Positions 18,058 through 26,895 of a stretch of 64,000 nt of DNA are shown one piece after another. The stretch covers positions 496,001 through 560,000 of the forward strand of contig NZ_CP132313.1 in NCBI RefSeq assembly GCF_030733845.1, written 5' to 3'. The notes under the pieces were generated by a model. It did no database searches and had not been told where the DNA came from. It saw nothing but the letters and a program-made list of their open reading frames with translations. Positions within the stretch are counted from its first letter, which is position 1. The number at the start of each line of letters is the position of its first letter. Position numbers and translations under genes: made by a program. This stretch comes from Shinella zoogloeoides. GTDB taxonomy: Bacteria > Pseudomonadota > Alphaproteobacteria > Rhizobiales > Rhizobiaceae.

Positions 18058-20214
18058 CTACCTTCGGCGTATGCTCCAGCCGCGTTCGGCGAGGGAGCCG
18101 GCGTCGGCTAGCTGCTTGCTCTCCTCACGCCCGGCCGCGATCTTCTCCGCAGGGGAAGCCGGCACGAGGCTTGCACGGGCGCTCCGGTCCATGATCGCGA
18201 TCTGCCCGCTTGCTAGAATGTGCTCGAGAGCGGCCGGGCGGCCGAGAAGGTAGCCTTGCGCTTCATCGCATCCTTCCTTCTTGAGAAGGGCGAGTTGCCC
18301 TTCGGTCTCGATTCCTTCGGCGAGGACGGGAATGCTGAGGCTGCGCCCCAGTGCGAGCACGGCCCGGATGATGGCTTTTGCTTGCGGACTGGACTCGAGT
18401 TCGATGATGAAGGAGCGGTCGAGCTTGATCTTGTCGAAAGGGAACGAACGAAGCGTGTCGAGCGAAGAGTAGCCGGTCCCGAAATCATCGAGCGCCACAT
18501 TCACCCCCAGATCCTTGATCTGCCGCAGAATTCGCAATGCGCGGTCCTTGTCCGCGAAGATGGTCGTTTCCGTCAGTTCGAGCTCGAGCCGTTCCGGCAC
18601 CAGGCCGCTTTCCTTCAGGATCGCCGCAATGACATCAGGAAGATTGGTGTAGGCGAACTGCACGGCCGAGATGTTGACCGAAATCTTGTAGGGCGGCTCC
18701 CAGGTCGCAGCCTTCATGCAGGCAGTGCGCAACACCCATTCGCCGAGTTGCAGGATCAGCCCGTTCTCCTCGGCGATGCCGATGAACTCTGTCGGAGGGA
18801 TGAAGCCCCTTACCGGATGTTCCCAGCGCAGGAGCGCTTCGTAGCCTATGATCTCGCCGGAGGAGATGACGGTCTGGACCTGATAGTGGATGGTGAGTTC
18901 GTCCCGCTCCAACGCTTCGCGTAGGTCGTTGGCAAGGCTGCGCCGCTGCCGCACCGTCTCGTCCATCGACGACTGGTAGAAACAGACGGCACGGGAAACA
19001 TCGGCCTTGGCCCGGTACATCGCCAGGTCGGCGTTGTTGATGAGCGTTGCCTTGTCCGCCGCGTTGTCGGGATAGATCGCAACACCGATGCTCGCACCCG
19101 GCAGAACATGGTACTCGTCAAAATCGATCGGTGCGTTCAGGATCGCTTCAAGCCTTCCGACGAAATCCATGAGGCTCGCCTGCGATTCCATGCGGTGGAT
19201 TGCTGCAAACTCGTCTCCGCCCACCCGGCCGGCAAACTCGGAACTGGAGAGCGTAGCGGCCATGCGGTGCGAGAGGACACGAAGGACCGCGTCGCCGGCC
19301 GCATGTCCTCTAAGGTCGTTGATCTCCTTGAACCGGTCGAGATCGATACCGACAAGCGCAAAACTGCTGCCGGTCGCGTTTGCGATCTGGATTTCCTGTT
19401 CGAGCCGTTCCTGGAAACCGCGGCGGTTCGCCAGGCCCGTCAGGCCGTCGCTCATGGCCATCTTCTGCAGTTCCCGGTAGGAATCCGCCCGCACGCCGTC
19501 GTCGATGAGATAGCTTGCAAGGCCCGCACAGCCGATGAGAAATGCGACCCCGGCGACGGCGAAGCCCAGCGCTTGCAACGCAACCGGATTCGAGACGCTG
19601 GCGTCGATCATCAGCGGTTCGACCCTGAACGCCGTCATGCCCGTGAAATGGAGCAGGACGATCGCCAGCACCAGCAGGGCCGACGCGAATGTAATCGCGT
19701 GTTTCCCAGCCTTGCAGCTGGCGACGTGAAGCGCCCAGGCCGAAATGGTCACCGAGAGAAGGATGGACGCATAGACATAAGGCCAATCCCAGGAAATGAT
19801 CCCCTTCGCCCGGTAGGCGATCATGCCGGAATAGTGCATGGCGACGATTGCCAGCCCCACGATGGCGCCACCGAGGGCCGGTGAAAGACGCTGGGATCCC
19901 AAGGTCGTGACCCAGAAGCCGACGGATGTGCCGACCATCGCCACGAGCAGGGAAAGCACCGTCAGAGCCGGGTCCACCTCCACGGGCACGCCCGCATCGA
20001 AGCCGAGCAGCGCGATGAAGTGCGTCGACCAGATCGCGGAACCGGCCAGGATAGCCGTGAGGAAGTTCCACACGACCCTCTGAAGGCCCTCGCGATCACG
20101 CGCCCGGCCGTGCAACCGGATCACGCCCCACGAACTGATGATACAGACCACGGCAGCGGCGAGAACCAGCCAAGGATTGTGCTGATGATAGACGCAGTTG
20201 AGGACGGTCATCAT
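18058..20214 (-). CDS. MHYT-GGDEF-EAL cyclic-di-GMP turnover protein
   Basis: 718 residues. The first 220 form a seven-helix MHYT sensor with its three signature repeats: STHFIALL (63-70), MHYSGM (126-131) and LHFTGM (188-193), thought to bind a metal and sense a diatomic gas. A GGDEF domain follows with the intact motif VGGDEFAAI near 333, then an EAL domain with YEALLRWEHP, ELTETTIF, DDFGTGYSSL and EGIETEGQ, all catalytic acidic residues seen. Both synthesis and hydrolysis of c-di-GMP are possible. Next to a Wzz-type gene, it may link surface polysaccharide to c-di-GMP; that is inference. Confidence 0.93.
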   Translation of the reverse strand: MMTVLNCVYHQHNPWLVLAAAVVCIISSWGVIRLHGRARDREGLQRVVWNFLTAILAGSAIWSTHFIALLGFDAGVPVEVDPALTVLSLLVAMVGTSVGFWVTTLGSQRLSPALGGAIVGLAIVAMHYSGMIAYRAKGIISWDWPYVYASILLSVTISAWALHVASCKAGKHAITFASALLVLAIVLLHFTGMTAFRVEPLMIDASVSNPVALQALGFAVAGVAFLIGCAGLASYLIDDGVRADSYRELQKMAMSDGLTGLANRRGFQERLEQEIQIANATGSSFALVGIDLDRFKEINDLRGHAAGDAVLRVLSHRMAATLSSSEFAGRVGGDEFAAIHRMESQASLMDFVGRLEAILNAPIDFDEYHVLPGASIGVAIYPDNAADKATLINNADLAMYRAKADVSRAVCFYQSSMDETVRQRRSLANDLREALERDELTIHYQVQTVISSGEIIGYEALLRWEHPVRGFIPPTEFIGIAEENGLILQLGEWVLRTACMKAATWEPPYKISVNISAVQFAYTNLPDVIAAILKESGLVPERLELELTETTIFADKDRALRILRQIKDLGVNVALDDFGTGYSSLDTLRSFPFDKIKLDRSFIIELESSPQAKAIIRAVLALGRSLSIPVLAEGIETEGQLALLKKEGCDEAQGYLLGRPAALEHILASGQIAIMDRSARASLVPASPAEKIAAGREESKQLADAGSLAERGWSIRRR

Positions 20215-20432
20215 GGGATGTCATTCCTGCTCGCGTGCCCGGCCCGCGCATAGATCGATAACGAGGGCGTCGTGGATGACGCGCCGCCGCAACGCGATGC
20301 CGTTCGAGCCTCCTGTCTGCATTGATGTTGCATCCCGTCCTTCGTGATCGAACCTTGCCGCAGTGGAGCCATCATGCCGTCAAAAGCTTCACACTTTGCG
20401 TATTTCGCCATGGTGAATATCCACACCCATCG

Positions 20433-21947
20433 TCATCCGAGAACATCCTTGTTGAGGAGAGATGTCATCTCGCCACGGGCATAGTGGCGTTGCGGCAGAT
20501 GCGGCCATTGCTCCTGCGTCAAATCCTTCAAGGCGGGATCCTGCGAGCGGGCGATATCTTGCAGAATGCCATAACCGAGCACACCGACCACCCCGAGCGC
20601 AAGCCCGGCGACAAGGCCGAACAGCGATGCCTGCGGCACGCTCGGCGGCCAGGAGCGGGTTCGCGGCACGACGGGGTCCGAAATGACGCGAATATTGGTC
20701 GAGTCGAGCTGTTCGCGTTCCGCCGTCAGCCGCGCACGCGCCAGGAAGGCTTCGTAGACGGCGCTTCGCGCACTGGCCTCGCGTGTCAGTTCACGCAGCT
20801 TCACTTCGGCATCGTTCTCGGAGAAAAGATCGTTCGAAACGGACGACACTTCCTTTTCAAGTTCCTCGACGACATCCTTCGCCTGGGCATATTCGTTTTC
20901 AGCCGCGCGGCTCAGCCGTCGCGTTTCATTCTGGATTTCACGCTCCAGCGTCTTCACGTTGAGCTGCACACCCTTGTAGCGCGGGTGCAGCGTGCCGTAG
21001 ACAACGGCATATTGATCGGCCTGCTGCTTGGCCGTCGCAAACTCGGTGCGCAGCGTGGCCAGCGTCGTCGATTGCATGACCGCGAAATCGCCGCTGCCCG
21101 ACATCAGTTGCTTGTAGCGGGATTCGGCGGCGATCAGCCGCTCGCGCGCCTCGCGAAGCTGGGTATCGACCTGCGACATGGATCGGCTGCTCGACAGTTC
21201 ACCCCGGCTGATGCGCAGGTCGTTCTGCCGGCGAAAAGTTTCCACGGCTTCCTCCGCCTTGGTCACGCCGGCCTTCAGCTCGACCAGCCGGCCGACCAGC
21301 GAAGTGGTCACGCGGCCCGCGCCATCGGAATCGGCGACACTGAGCTCGGTGCGGAATTCCTCGATCAGCGCTTTGGAGATGCGCACGCTCTTTTCGGCGG
21401 TCTGCGACCAGACGGTGAGGATGATGACGAAGGAATTTTCGTCGCGTCGGGCGGAAGCGCGCCGCTCCAGCGCATCGAGCGCGATAACCTCCGGGGGCGT
21501 GGCGGTCTCCGACCCCAGACCGAAACTGAAATTGACCAGGCTGAACCAGGATTTCGGCACGAATTCGCGATCATTGGTGAGGTCGAGCTTTTCAGCCACA
21601 CGCATCAGCACATTGCGCGACAACAATGTCTGCAGCTTGCTGTCGACATTGAGGAGCTGCGTGTCCCGATCCTCGTTCCGCCGGTAAAGGTCGTCGTCGA
21701 CCACCTTGAACCCCGCTGGATCGACGAGGATTTCGCTGGTGACCGTGTAACGCCGCGCGGCAAGCAGACTATAGTCCGCACCGATCAGGAGGCCGACGAT
21801 CGCAACCGCAATGATCCATCTGTACTTTATACGCAGCCACTGGACGAGTCGCTTGAGATCGATCTGCAGATAGTTCGCGAGGCCCTGTTCGACCCGGTTT
21901 TCCAGGCGGTGGGTGGTATATTCCCGGTTGTCTGGTCTTTCCTGCAT
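20433..21947 (-). CDS. Wzz/ExoP-type polysaccharide chain-length protein without kinase domain
   Basis: 504 residues. Membrane helix at about 44-66 (WIIAVAIVGLLIGADYSLLA), a long periplasmic part with Wzz start (RRYTVTSEILVDPAGF) and coiled-coil-rich centre (about 200-400), then the Pro-rich motif RTRSWPPSVP and a second helix at about 447-467 (LFGLVAGLALGVVGVLGYGI). The Wzc/ExoP cytoplasmic tyrosine kinase is absent; the tail is only about 35 residues. It should set chain length or gate export of an exopolysaccharide, but no polymerase or glycosyltransferase gene is near. 218 bp separate it from the c-di-GMP gene on the same strand; this gap has no convincing gene. Confidence 0.85.
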   Translation of the reverse strand: MQERPDNREYTTHRLENRVEQGLANYLQIDLKRLVQWLRIKYRWIIAVAIVGLLIGADYSLLAARRYTVTSEILVDPAGFKVVDDDLYRRNEDRDTQLLNVDSKLQTLLSRNVLMRVAEKLDLTNDREFVPKSWFSLVNFSFGLGSETATPPEVIALDALERRASARRDENSFVIILTVWSQTAEKSVRISKALIEEFRTELSVADSDGAGRVTTSLVGRLVELKAGVTKAEEAVETFRRQNDLRISRGELSSSRSMSQVDTQLREARERLIAAESRYKQLMSGSGDFAVMQSTTLATLRTEFATAKQQADQYAVVYGTLHPRYKGVQLNVKTLEREIQNETRRLSRAAENEYAQAKDVVEELEKEVSSVSNDLFSENDAEVKLRELTREASARSAVYEAFLARARLTAEREQLDSTNIRVISDPVVPRTRSWPPSVPQASLFGLVAGLALGVVGVLGYGILQDIARSQDPALKDLTQEQWPHLPQRHYARGEMTSLLNKDVLG

Positions 21948-22108
21948 GATGCCCTGAACTCTTGCGTTGCGTGTATTATTTTACAAATTAAACTTAAGGA
22001 TTAGTTAGGGGCCTGCAAAACGGGATTCCACCTCGGCTGATCGGTGGCTGCTTTGACGACGCCTTCGGGCAGGCGTAATGTAGAGGGCAATTGTCGGGAG
22101 CATCAGCC

Positions 22109-22357
22109 ATGCGTGTTGGAGTGCTCATCCTTGGCCTGGCCATCGCCTCGGTTCCTGTTTGGGCGGATGCCCATAATTGCAAATGCCGAAATCGCGGCAT
22201 CATGTTCGAGCTCGGCGAGGTATCCTGCCTGAATGTCGACGGCGGCTCCTATCTCGCGCGCTGCGAAATGAAGCTCAACGTTTCGTCCTGGACGAAGATT
22301 CAGGAAGGTTGCCCGGTGACGGCACGGACCCTGCCGCAACCGACGCTGGTAAACTGA
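22109..22357 (+). CDS. Small secreted cysteine-rich protein, function unknown
   Basis: 82 residues from ATG 22109. A clear signal peptide (MRVGVLILGLAIASVPVWADA) precedes a mature part of about 60 residues with five cysteines: CKC near the start, then in EVSCLN, LARCEMK and EGCPVT. The spacing suggests disulfides in the periplasm or outside. An ATG at 22091 is in frame but would lengthen the signal. No domain recognised. It is convergent with the caspase gene and divergent from the Wzz gene; 21948-22108 is its promoter region. Confidence 0.75.
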   Translation: MRVGVLILGLAIASVPVWADAHNCKCRNRGIMFELGEVSCLNVDGGSYLARCEMKLNVSSWTKIQEGCPVTARTLPQPTLVN

Positions 22358-22489
22358 TCAATTCGTCAAGTTTCCGTAAGGCGGGCATCGACTGGTCACG
22401 CGCTTGCGGCTCGTCTCGAAGACGCGGCGTGCCTTGTCTCCTGACGGCTCAAGATGAGTGATGCACCATCACAGTCCGGGATTGCCCGG

Positions 22490-24439
22490 CTAGCCACCAA
22501 AGGCTGCGATGCAGGCCTGCAAATCGGCAAGCATGGCGTTCGAGCCGGCGAGGCTCGCCGTTCCGTCATGCAACCCGACTTCACGGCCAGTTTTCAGAGC
22601 CTGAAGAACCTGCGGTGTTGAAGCGATTTTGTACGCGATTTCGTTTCCCGAGGTGACCCGCGTTATATATGGCATCTCGCTACCATCGACGCGGTACGTG
22701 AACGGCCGCCCCGTTACGTCCGCGAAGCGCCGTTGACGATCGACGAAGCCAATGGAGATTCCGCCATAGGGGTCGAGGCGGAAGACGTCGAGGCGATCCG
22801 CGCCGTTCCCGCGCATCGCCTGACAATTCTGCAGGTAAAGGCCTTCCTCATCAAGGACGGCCACGATATCCCATCCGGCAACCGTACGGACTTTTCGGAA
22901 AGGCTCAGTCGACGGCTTGTCATGCTGCGTGATCGCTGAGACGTCCGCGGCTTGGCGCTCCTTCAGCTTGCCAAGCGTGTTCTGATATTTCCATGTCAGG
23001 CCCAGCTCGGCTGCGTTGACGACCTCAAACCGATAGGCCAGGAGCTCCTCTGCGGGAGCTACCCGGGCCTTGGCGAGCAGTTGAGCACTGAAACACGTCC
23101 CCTCACAGGAATCGATCGTAATATAGTCGGTGGCCTGCGTCGTCGGTGTCGCCAGTTCGACCAGGATCTCACCCTCGTCGTGCATGCGGCGATAGGTGAA
23201 TATCAGATGGTTGAAGCCCGCTAGGAAATCAGCATACGGCACCGGATCGAATGGTATGTTGGCCGCAGTTCGATAGAACGTCCTGCCAAAATAATCGATA
23301 GAGATGACATTCTTGCTGAAGCCGCTTCCCTCGACATCGCGCAGCGAGTCGAAGAATACCGTATTCTTGCAGGGTGCATCGGCGTATGGAAAATACAGAT
23401 CAAGGAGAATGATTTCTCCATCCGCAATGTCCTTCGCCGTTTGACCGTCTGCATTGCTGAAGTCTCCTCTTCCGCACGGGTCGTCCGTGGATGTGCCGAA
23501 CGTGAAATGACGAAAAGCCTCGCTCTGCCGCCGGAAACTGAAATCCTTGTCCATGAATTCGATCTTTTGACGCGCAAGGCTTGCAAACAGTCCCTCCGGA
23601 TACCGTGACAGGTACTTTTGATAAGCCTCCTGACTGTCGGCTAACGCAGCGAACTCAAAAAAAGCCACCTCGTCGCTGCCGCCCGCGGACCTGCCATCGA
23701 CAAACTGGAAGTCGCCATAGACCGCGCTGTTTTCCCACGGCTCCTGCTTGCCCCCGGTGCGCTCCTGCACGGTGGCGCGAACACGCTTGAAAACACCTTC
23801 AATGGAAAGGCCGGGTATCCTCACGGATTCCGCGAATGCCGTCGCATAGGGACTGGCTCCCGTGTCGCCATCAGTCGCGACATTGCCGGGGGAGGTCGAG
23901 AAGGCGAGGATACGACCAAGCCGTTCCGGCGCGGTGGCAAGGCCCCGTCGAAGGCCACGGGTTTGATCGAAGGGGTTGTCGCGACAGGAATCGAGCACGA
24001 TGATCTGCAACTTGCTCTTTAGCACGTCGAGACGGCGCACGAGCTCGCTCAGCGAGAGCGCGATCGACCGCAGATCCTCTTCGGAGCCCAGCTTGGTATC
24101 GACGGGAAGCAGATAATTTTCACCCGCGATCTGAACGCCGTGGCCGGCGAAGTAGACCATCACGACAGGATTTTCGACGGTCGCGAGGCGCGCAATGAAA
24201 GCATCCATCGCCGCCAGCATATCCGCCGCCTTGGCATTGGCTATTTTGGTGACGGTAAAGCCGCTCTTCTCAAGCGCCGGCCCGACGAGCTCGATGTCGT
24301 TCTCGGGATTACGTAACGGGGTCGCCACCTCGTAGCGGCTGTTGCCAATCAGGAGCGCGTATCGTTCGGAGGAGATTGCCTCGACAGGCAGTAGCAATAT
24401 CAGGAAGATAAGAATTCGCTGAATCGAAGCGATGCCCAC
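22490..24439 (-). CDS. Secreted caspase-fold (peptidase C14) protein
   Basis: 649 residues, GTG start with a strong GAGGAGGGAT upstream. Signal peptide (about 1-24), then a metacaspase-type p20 domain: RYALLIGNSRY, catalytic His100 in YFAGHG and Cys152 in VLDSCRDNPF, both present. The domain ends near residue 260. A short repeat-like helical segment follows (YQKYLSRYPEGLFASLA), then about 300 residues that match nothing I recall and contain several Cys. Bacterial proteins of this type are exported and of unknown role. Monocistronic. Confidence 0.9.
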   Translation of the reverse strand: MGIASIQRILIFLILLLPVEAISSERYALLIGNSRYEVATPLRNPENDIELVGPALEKSGFTVTKIANAKAADMLAAMDAFIARLATVENPVVMVYFAGHGVQIAGENYLLPVDTKLGSEEDLRSIALSLSELVRRLDVLKSKLQIIVLDSCRDNPFDQTRGLRRGLATAPERLGRILAFSTSPGNVATDGDTGASPYATAFAESVRIPGLSIEGVFKRVRATVQERTGGKQEPWENSAVYGDFQFVDGRSAGGSDEVAFFEFAALADSQEAYQKYLSRYPEGLFASLARQKIEFMDKDFSFRRQSEAFRHFTFGTSTDDPCGRGDFSNADGQTAKDIADGEIILLDLYFPYADAPCKNTVFFDSLRDVEGSGFSKNVISIDYFGRTFYRTAANIPFDPVPYADFLAGFNHLIFTYRRMHDEGEILVELATPTTQATDYITIDSCEGTCFSAQLLAKARVAPAEELLAYRFEVVNAAELGLTWKYQNTLGKLKERQAADVSAITQHDKPSTEPFRKVRTVAGWDIVAVLDEEGLYLQNCQAMRGNGADRLDVFRLDPYGGISIGFVDRQRRFADVTGRPFTYRVDGSEMPYITRVTSGNEIAYKIASTPQVLQALKTGREVGLHDGTASLAGSNAMLADLQACIAAFGG

Positions 24440-24648
24440 GTATCCCTCCTCATCCGACGGTCGAATGCAAGCACGCCCGGCACGCGAAACGGTGCGCAGC
24501 CAATTTATTAAGATTAGCTAATTTTCCTGATGAGAACCACCGGTTTTTTGCGCCGGGCCAGTCAATCTGGAGGCGGTTTGCGGGTGTTGGCGGGTACAGT
24601 GGTTGACGGCTTTCGGCATGCGTTGCTTAGGATACGCGAGATTGGCTC

Positions 24649-24671
24649 GCGCGCCGCATGAGGCGGCGCGC
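24649..24671. terminator. Hairpin after the betaine-type operon
   Basis: GCGCGCCGC (24649-24657) and GCGGCGCGC (24663-24671) are perfect 9-bp arms with a 5-nt loop, lying 9 bp beyond the stop codon of the binding-protein gene ending at 24680. No T-run follows on the minus strand, so it may protect the mRNA 3' end as well as terminate. The rest of 24440-24648 shows no gene. Confidence 0.55.
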
Positions 24672-24679
24672 ATTTGTGA

Positions 24680-25681
24680 CTAGAGGGCTGCTGCAACTTT
24701 TTCCGCAACGTCAGTCGGAACCCACTTCGACCAGATGTCCCTGTTTTCCGCGAGGAAGTGTTTTGCACCGTCTTCACCCGCGGCCTGGTTCTCCGTCTGC
24801 CAGGCCATGAGCTTGCCGACAGTGTCGTTGCTCCAGCCACGCGTCTTGAAATAGGTCATGACCTGCGGGCTGGTGCGGTCCGCGAAGGCCTTGGTCACGA
24901 CGGTATAGACCTTGTCGACGGGCCAGGCATTCACCTTCGGATCAGTGCATTCGAGATTGGTGTTGCAGCGCTTCCATTCCGCCGCGTCGTGCGGGACAGT
25001 CGGCTGAAGCATGACCATTTCGTAGCGGCCGAGAAGCGCCGTCGGTGCCCAGTAATAAGTGATGAACCCTTCCTTGCGCTCGTAGGCCTTCGCGATGGCA
25101 CCGTCGAGACCGGCGGCGGAGCCGGGATCGAGTAGTCGGAAGCCTTTTTCCTCGCCCTTGTAGGCCTTGAACAATTGCGCCGTCACGATCGTCGCGCCCC
25201 AGCCGGCCGCACCGTTGAAGATGACGCCTTTGCTCGCGTCTTCCGGATCGGGGAACAATTCGGGATGCTTCAAGGCATCGTCGATCGTCTTGATGTCGGG
25301 ATGCGCATCGGCAAGGTATTTGGGAATCCAGAGGCCCTGGACGCCGCCATCCGGCAGGACGGGCGCACCCAGCACGATCTTGCCATCGGCAACGCCACGC
25401 GGGACGATCTCGGGCAGGAGATCGATCCAGGTCTCGGAAGACACGTCGGGGTCCCCCTTCTCGACCATCGAGGTGGTCGTCGGCACGGTATCGCCGGGGA
25501 CGGTCTGCACGGTGCAGCCATAACCGTTTTCGAGGATGAACTTGTCGACGAAGGTCAGGACCTCCGCACTCTGGACGTTATGTACGGCAAGCACCACATC
25601 GCCACATTCTGCAGCGTTTGCCGTCGAAATACTCCACAGCAATGCGACGATCGCGGATGTCGAAAGCAAATATGTCTTCAT
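24680..25681 (-). CDS. ABC transporter substrate-binding protein, glycine betaine/quaternary amine (ProX/OpuAC) type
   Basis: 333 residues from ATG 25681, preceded by AAAGGGGAA; the track frame reaches 25708. Signal peptide MKTYLLSTSAIVALLWSISTANA. The mature protein has the OpuAC fold (VVLAVHNVQSAEVLTFVDKFILE near the start, IDLLPEIVPRG, FITYYWAPTALLGRY with aromatic box residues). The ligand is probably a quaternary amine. No permease or ATPase gene accompanies it, which is odd; they must be supplied elsewhere. It is the third gene after the dehydrogenase and the enolase-superfamily enzyme. Confidence 0.88.
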   Translation of the reverse strand: MKTYLLSTSAIVALLWSISTANAAECGDVVLAVHNVQSAEVLTFVDKFILENGYGCTVQTVPGDTVPTTTSMVEKGDPDVSSETWIDLLPEIVPRGVADGKIVLGAPVLPDGGVQGLWIPKYLADAHPDIKTIDDALKHPELFPDPEDASKGVIFNGAAGWGATIVTAQLFKAYKGEEKGFRLLDPGSAAGLDGAIAKAYERKEGFITYYWAPTALLGRYEMVMLQPTVPHDAAEWKRCNTNLECTDPKVNAWPVDKVYTVVTKAFADRTSPQVMTYFKTRGWSNDTVGKLMAWQTENQAAGEDGAKHFLAENRDIWSKWVPTDVAEKVAAAL

Positions 25682-25769
25682 TTTATTCCCCTTTTTCAGG
25701 CGGCGCATTCGTCACGCGGGCCGCCGCCTTTCGACCGCGCGTTTGATCCCGATGCTCTGCCGCGCCGGT

Positions 25770-26885
25770 CTAGGCGTAGGTGGCAACGGGGTTTCCGAGC
25801 GCGTCCAAACGCGGTGTTATTCCAAGGCCTGGGAGCGATGGGGCGACGACGCGCCCCTCCCTGACGTCGAACGGACCGTCGGCCGTTTTCACGGTCACCA
25901 TGTCCCGGCATTCCAGAAGGCAGCGCAAATTCCGTTCCGGGACCGTCTGCCCAAGGTGGACGATGGCGGCAAAGGCGATGTCGGATCCGGTCGTCTCCTG
26001 AACGCTGACCGTGTAACCGGCGGCGAGGCAGATATCTCGATGACGGCGCCCTTTCGTGAGGCCGCCGTTCTTCGATATCTTGAGGCCGATGCCTTCAGCG
26101 GCATCATCGCCGATCAACTGGACGATGGATGCATCATTGGTTGCCAGTTCGTCGAAGATGATGGGAACATCGGTGCGCCGGCGGAGCGACACGCATTCCC
26201 GCCAGGTCGCGCAGGGCGCCTCGAGCACGAAATCAAGACCGGCGGGCAGGAGCCGCAGCATCCGGAGCGCCGTTTCGACCAGCATGCCCCCATTTGCGTC
26301 CACGATGAAGAACTCGCCCGGCTTCTTGTCCGCCAGCGATGCGGCGATGCGTTCGGCATCCTCTGCCGGCTCGCCGCCGATTTTGACCGAGTGACCGACA
26401 TAGCCCATTGCCCGATGCTCGGCGACGCGCCGTCGCATGTCTTCCGGGTTGCCCATATAGATCGATGAAATAACGGGCATGCGGACGCCCGTACGTCCGC
26501 CAAGCAGATCGCAAACGGGCAGCCCGACGGATTTGCCGAACACGTCCCAGCAGGCGACATCAATTGCCGTCTTGGCATGGTCGTGCCCGACCAGAGCGGC
26601 GTCCATAGCGTCGTTGATGCGGTCGACACGGCGAGGGTCGAGACCGATCAGATGCGGGGCGATTTCCGCAATGCCGGCCCGCACGCCCAAGGCATGGGAA
26701 GCGATCCATGTCGAACCGAAGGGGGTGCTTTCGCCCCAGCCTTCCAGGCCGTCATTCGTCGTCACCTTGACGATGGTGGCATCGAAACTGCGGTATTCGC
26801 GCCCGCCGGAGAGCGTGTAGACACCACCGGAATAGGGCAGGTCCACCTGGTACACATCGATCTGTTTGATGCTGATATCGGTCAT
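25770..26885 (-). CDS. Enolase-superfamily enzyme, cis-3-hydroxyproline dehydratase / hydroxyproline-betaine epimerase group
   Basis: 371 residues from ATG 26885 (GGAAG upstream). N-terminal capping domain (IDVYQVDLPYSGGVYTLSGG) like cis-3-hydroxy-L-proline dehydratase. The barrel carries the putative base Lys in HSVKIGGEP, metal ligands in IVDANGG, FVLEAPC and FDELATND, and a second Lys in LKISKNGG. The first Lys of the usual KxK is replaced (SVK). In this subgroup two opposed lysines epimerise or dehydrate proline derivatives. The neighbouring quaternary-amine binding protein favours 4-hydroxyproline betaine 2-epimerase (HpbD-like); dehydratase is the alternative. The family is firm, the substrate inferred. 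Confidence 0.85.
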   Translation of the reverse strand: MTDISIKQIDVYQVDLPYSGGVYTLSGGREYRSFDATIVKVTTNDGLEGWGESTPFGSTWIASHALGVRAGIAEIAPHLIGLDPRRVDRINDAMDAALVGHDHAKTAIDVACWDVFGKSVGLPVCDLLGGRTGVRMPVISSIYMGNPEDMRRRVAEHRAMGYVGHSVKIGGEPAEDAERIAASLADKKPGEFFIVDANGGMLVETALRMLRLLPAGLDFVLEAPCATWRECVSLRRRTDVPIIFDELATNDASIVQLIGDDAAEGIGLKISKNGGLTKGRRHRDICLAAGYTVSVQETTGSDIAFAAIVHLGQTVPERNLRCLLECRDMVTVKTADGPFDVREGRVVAPSLPGLGITPRLDALGNPVATYA

Positions 26886-26895
26886 GGGACTTCCG

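Noticed and set aside
20211..20426. 71-residue minus-strand reading frame between the Wzz gene and the MHYT gene, overlapping the latter by 4 bp
   Set aside because: The coupling-like overlap is tempting, but the sequence is low in complexity, has no recognisable fold or ribosome-binding site, and looks like non-coding leader.
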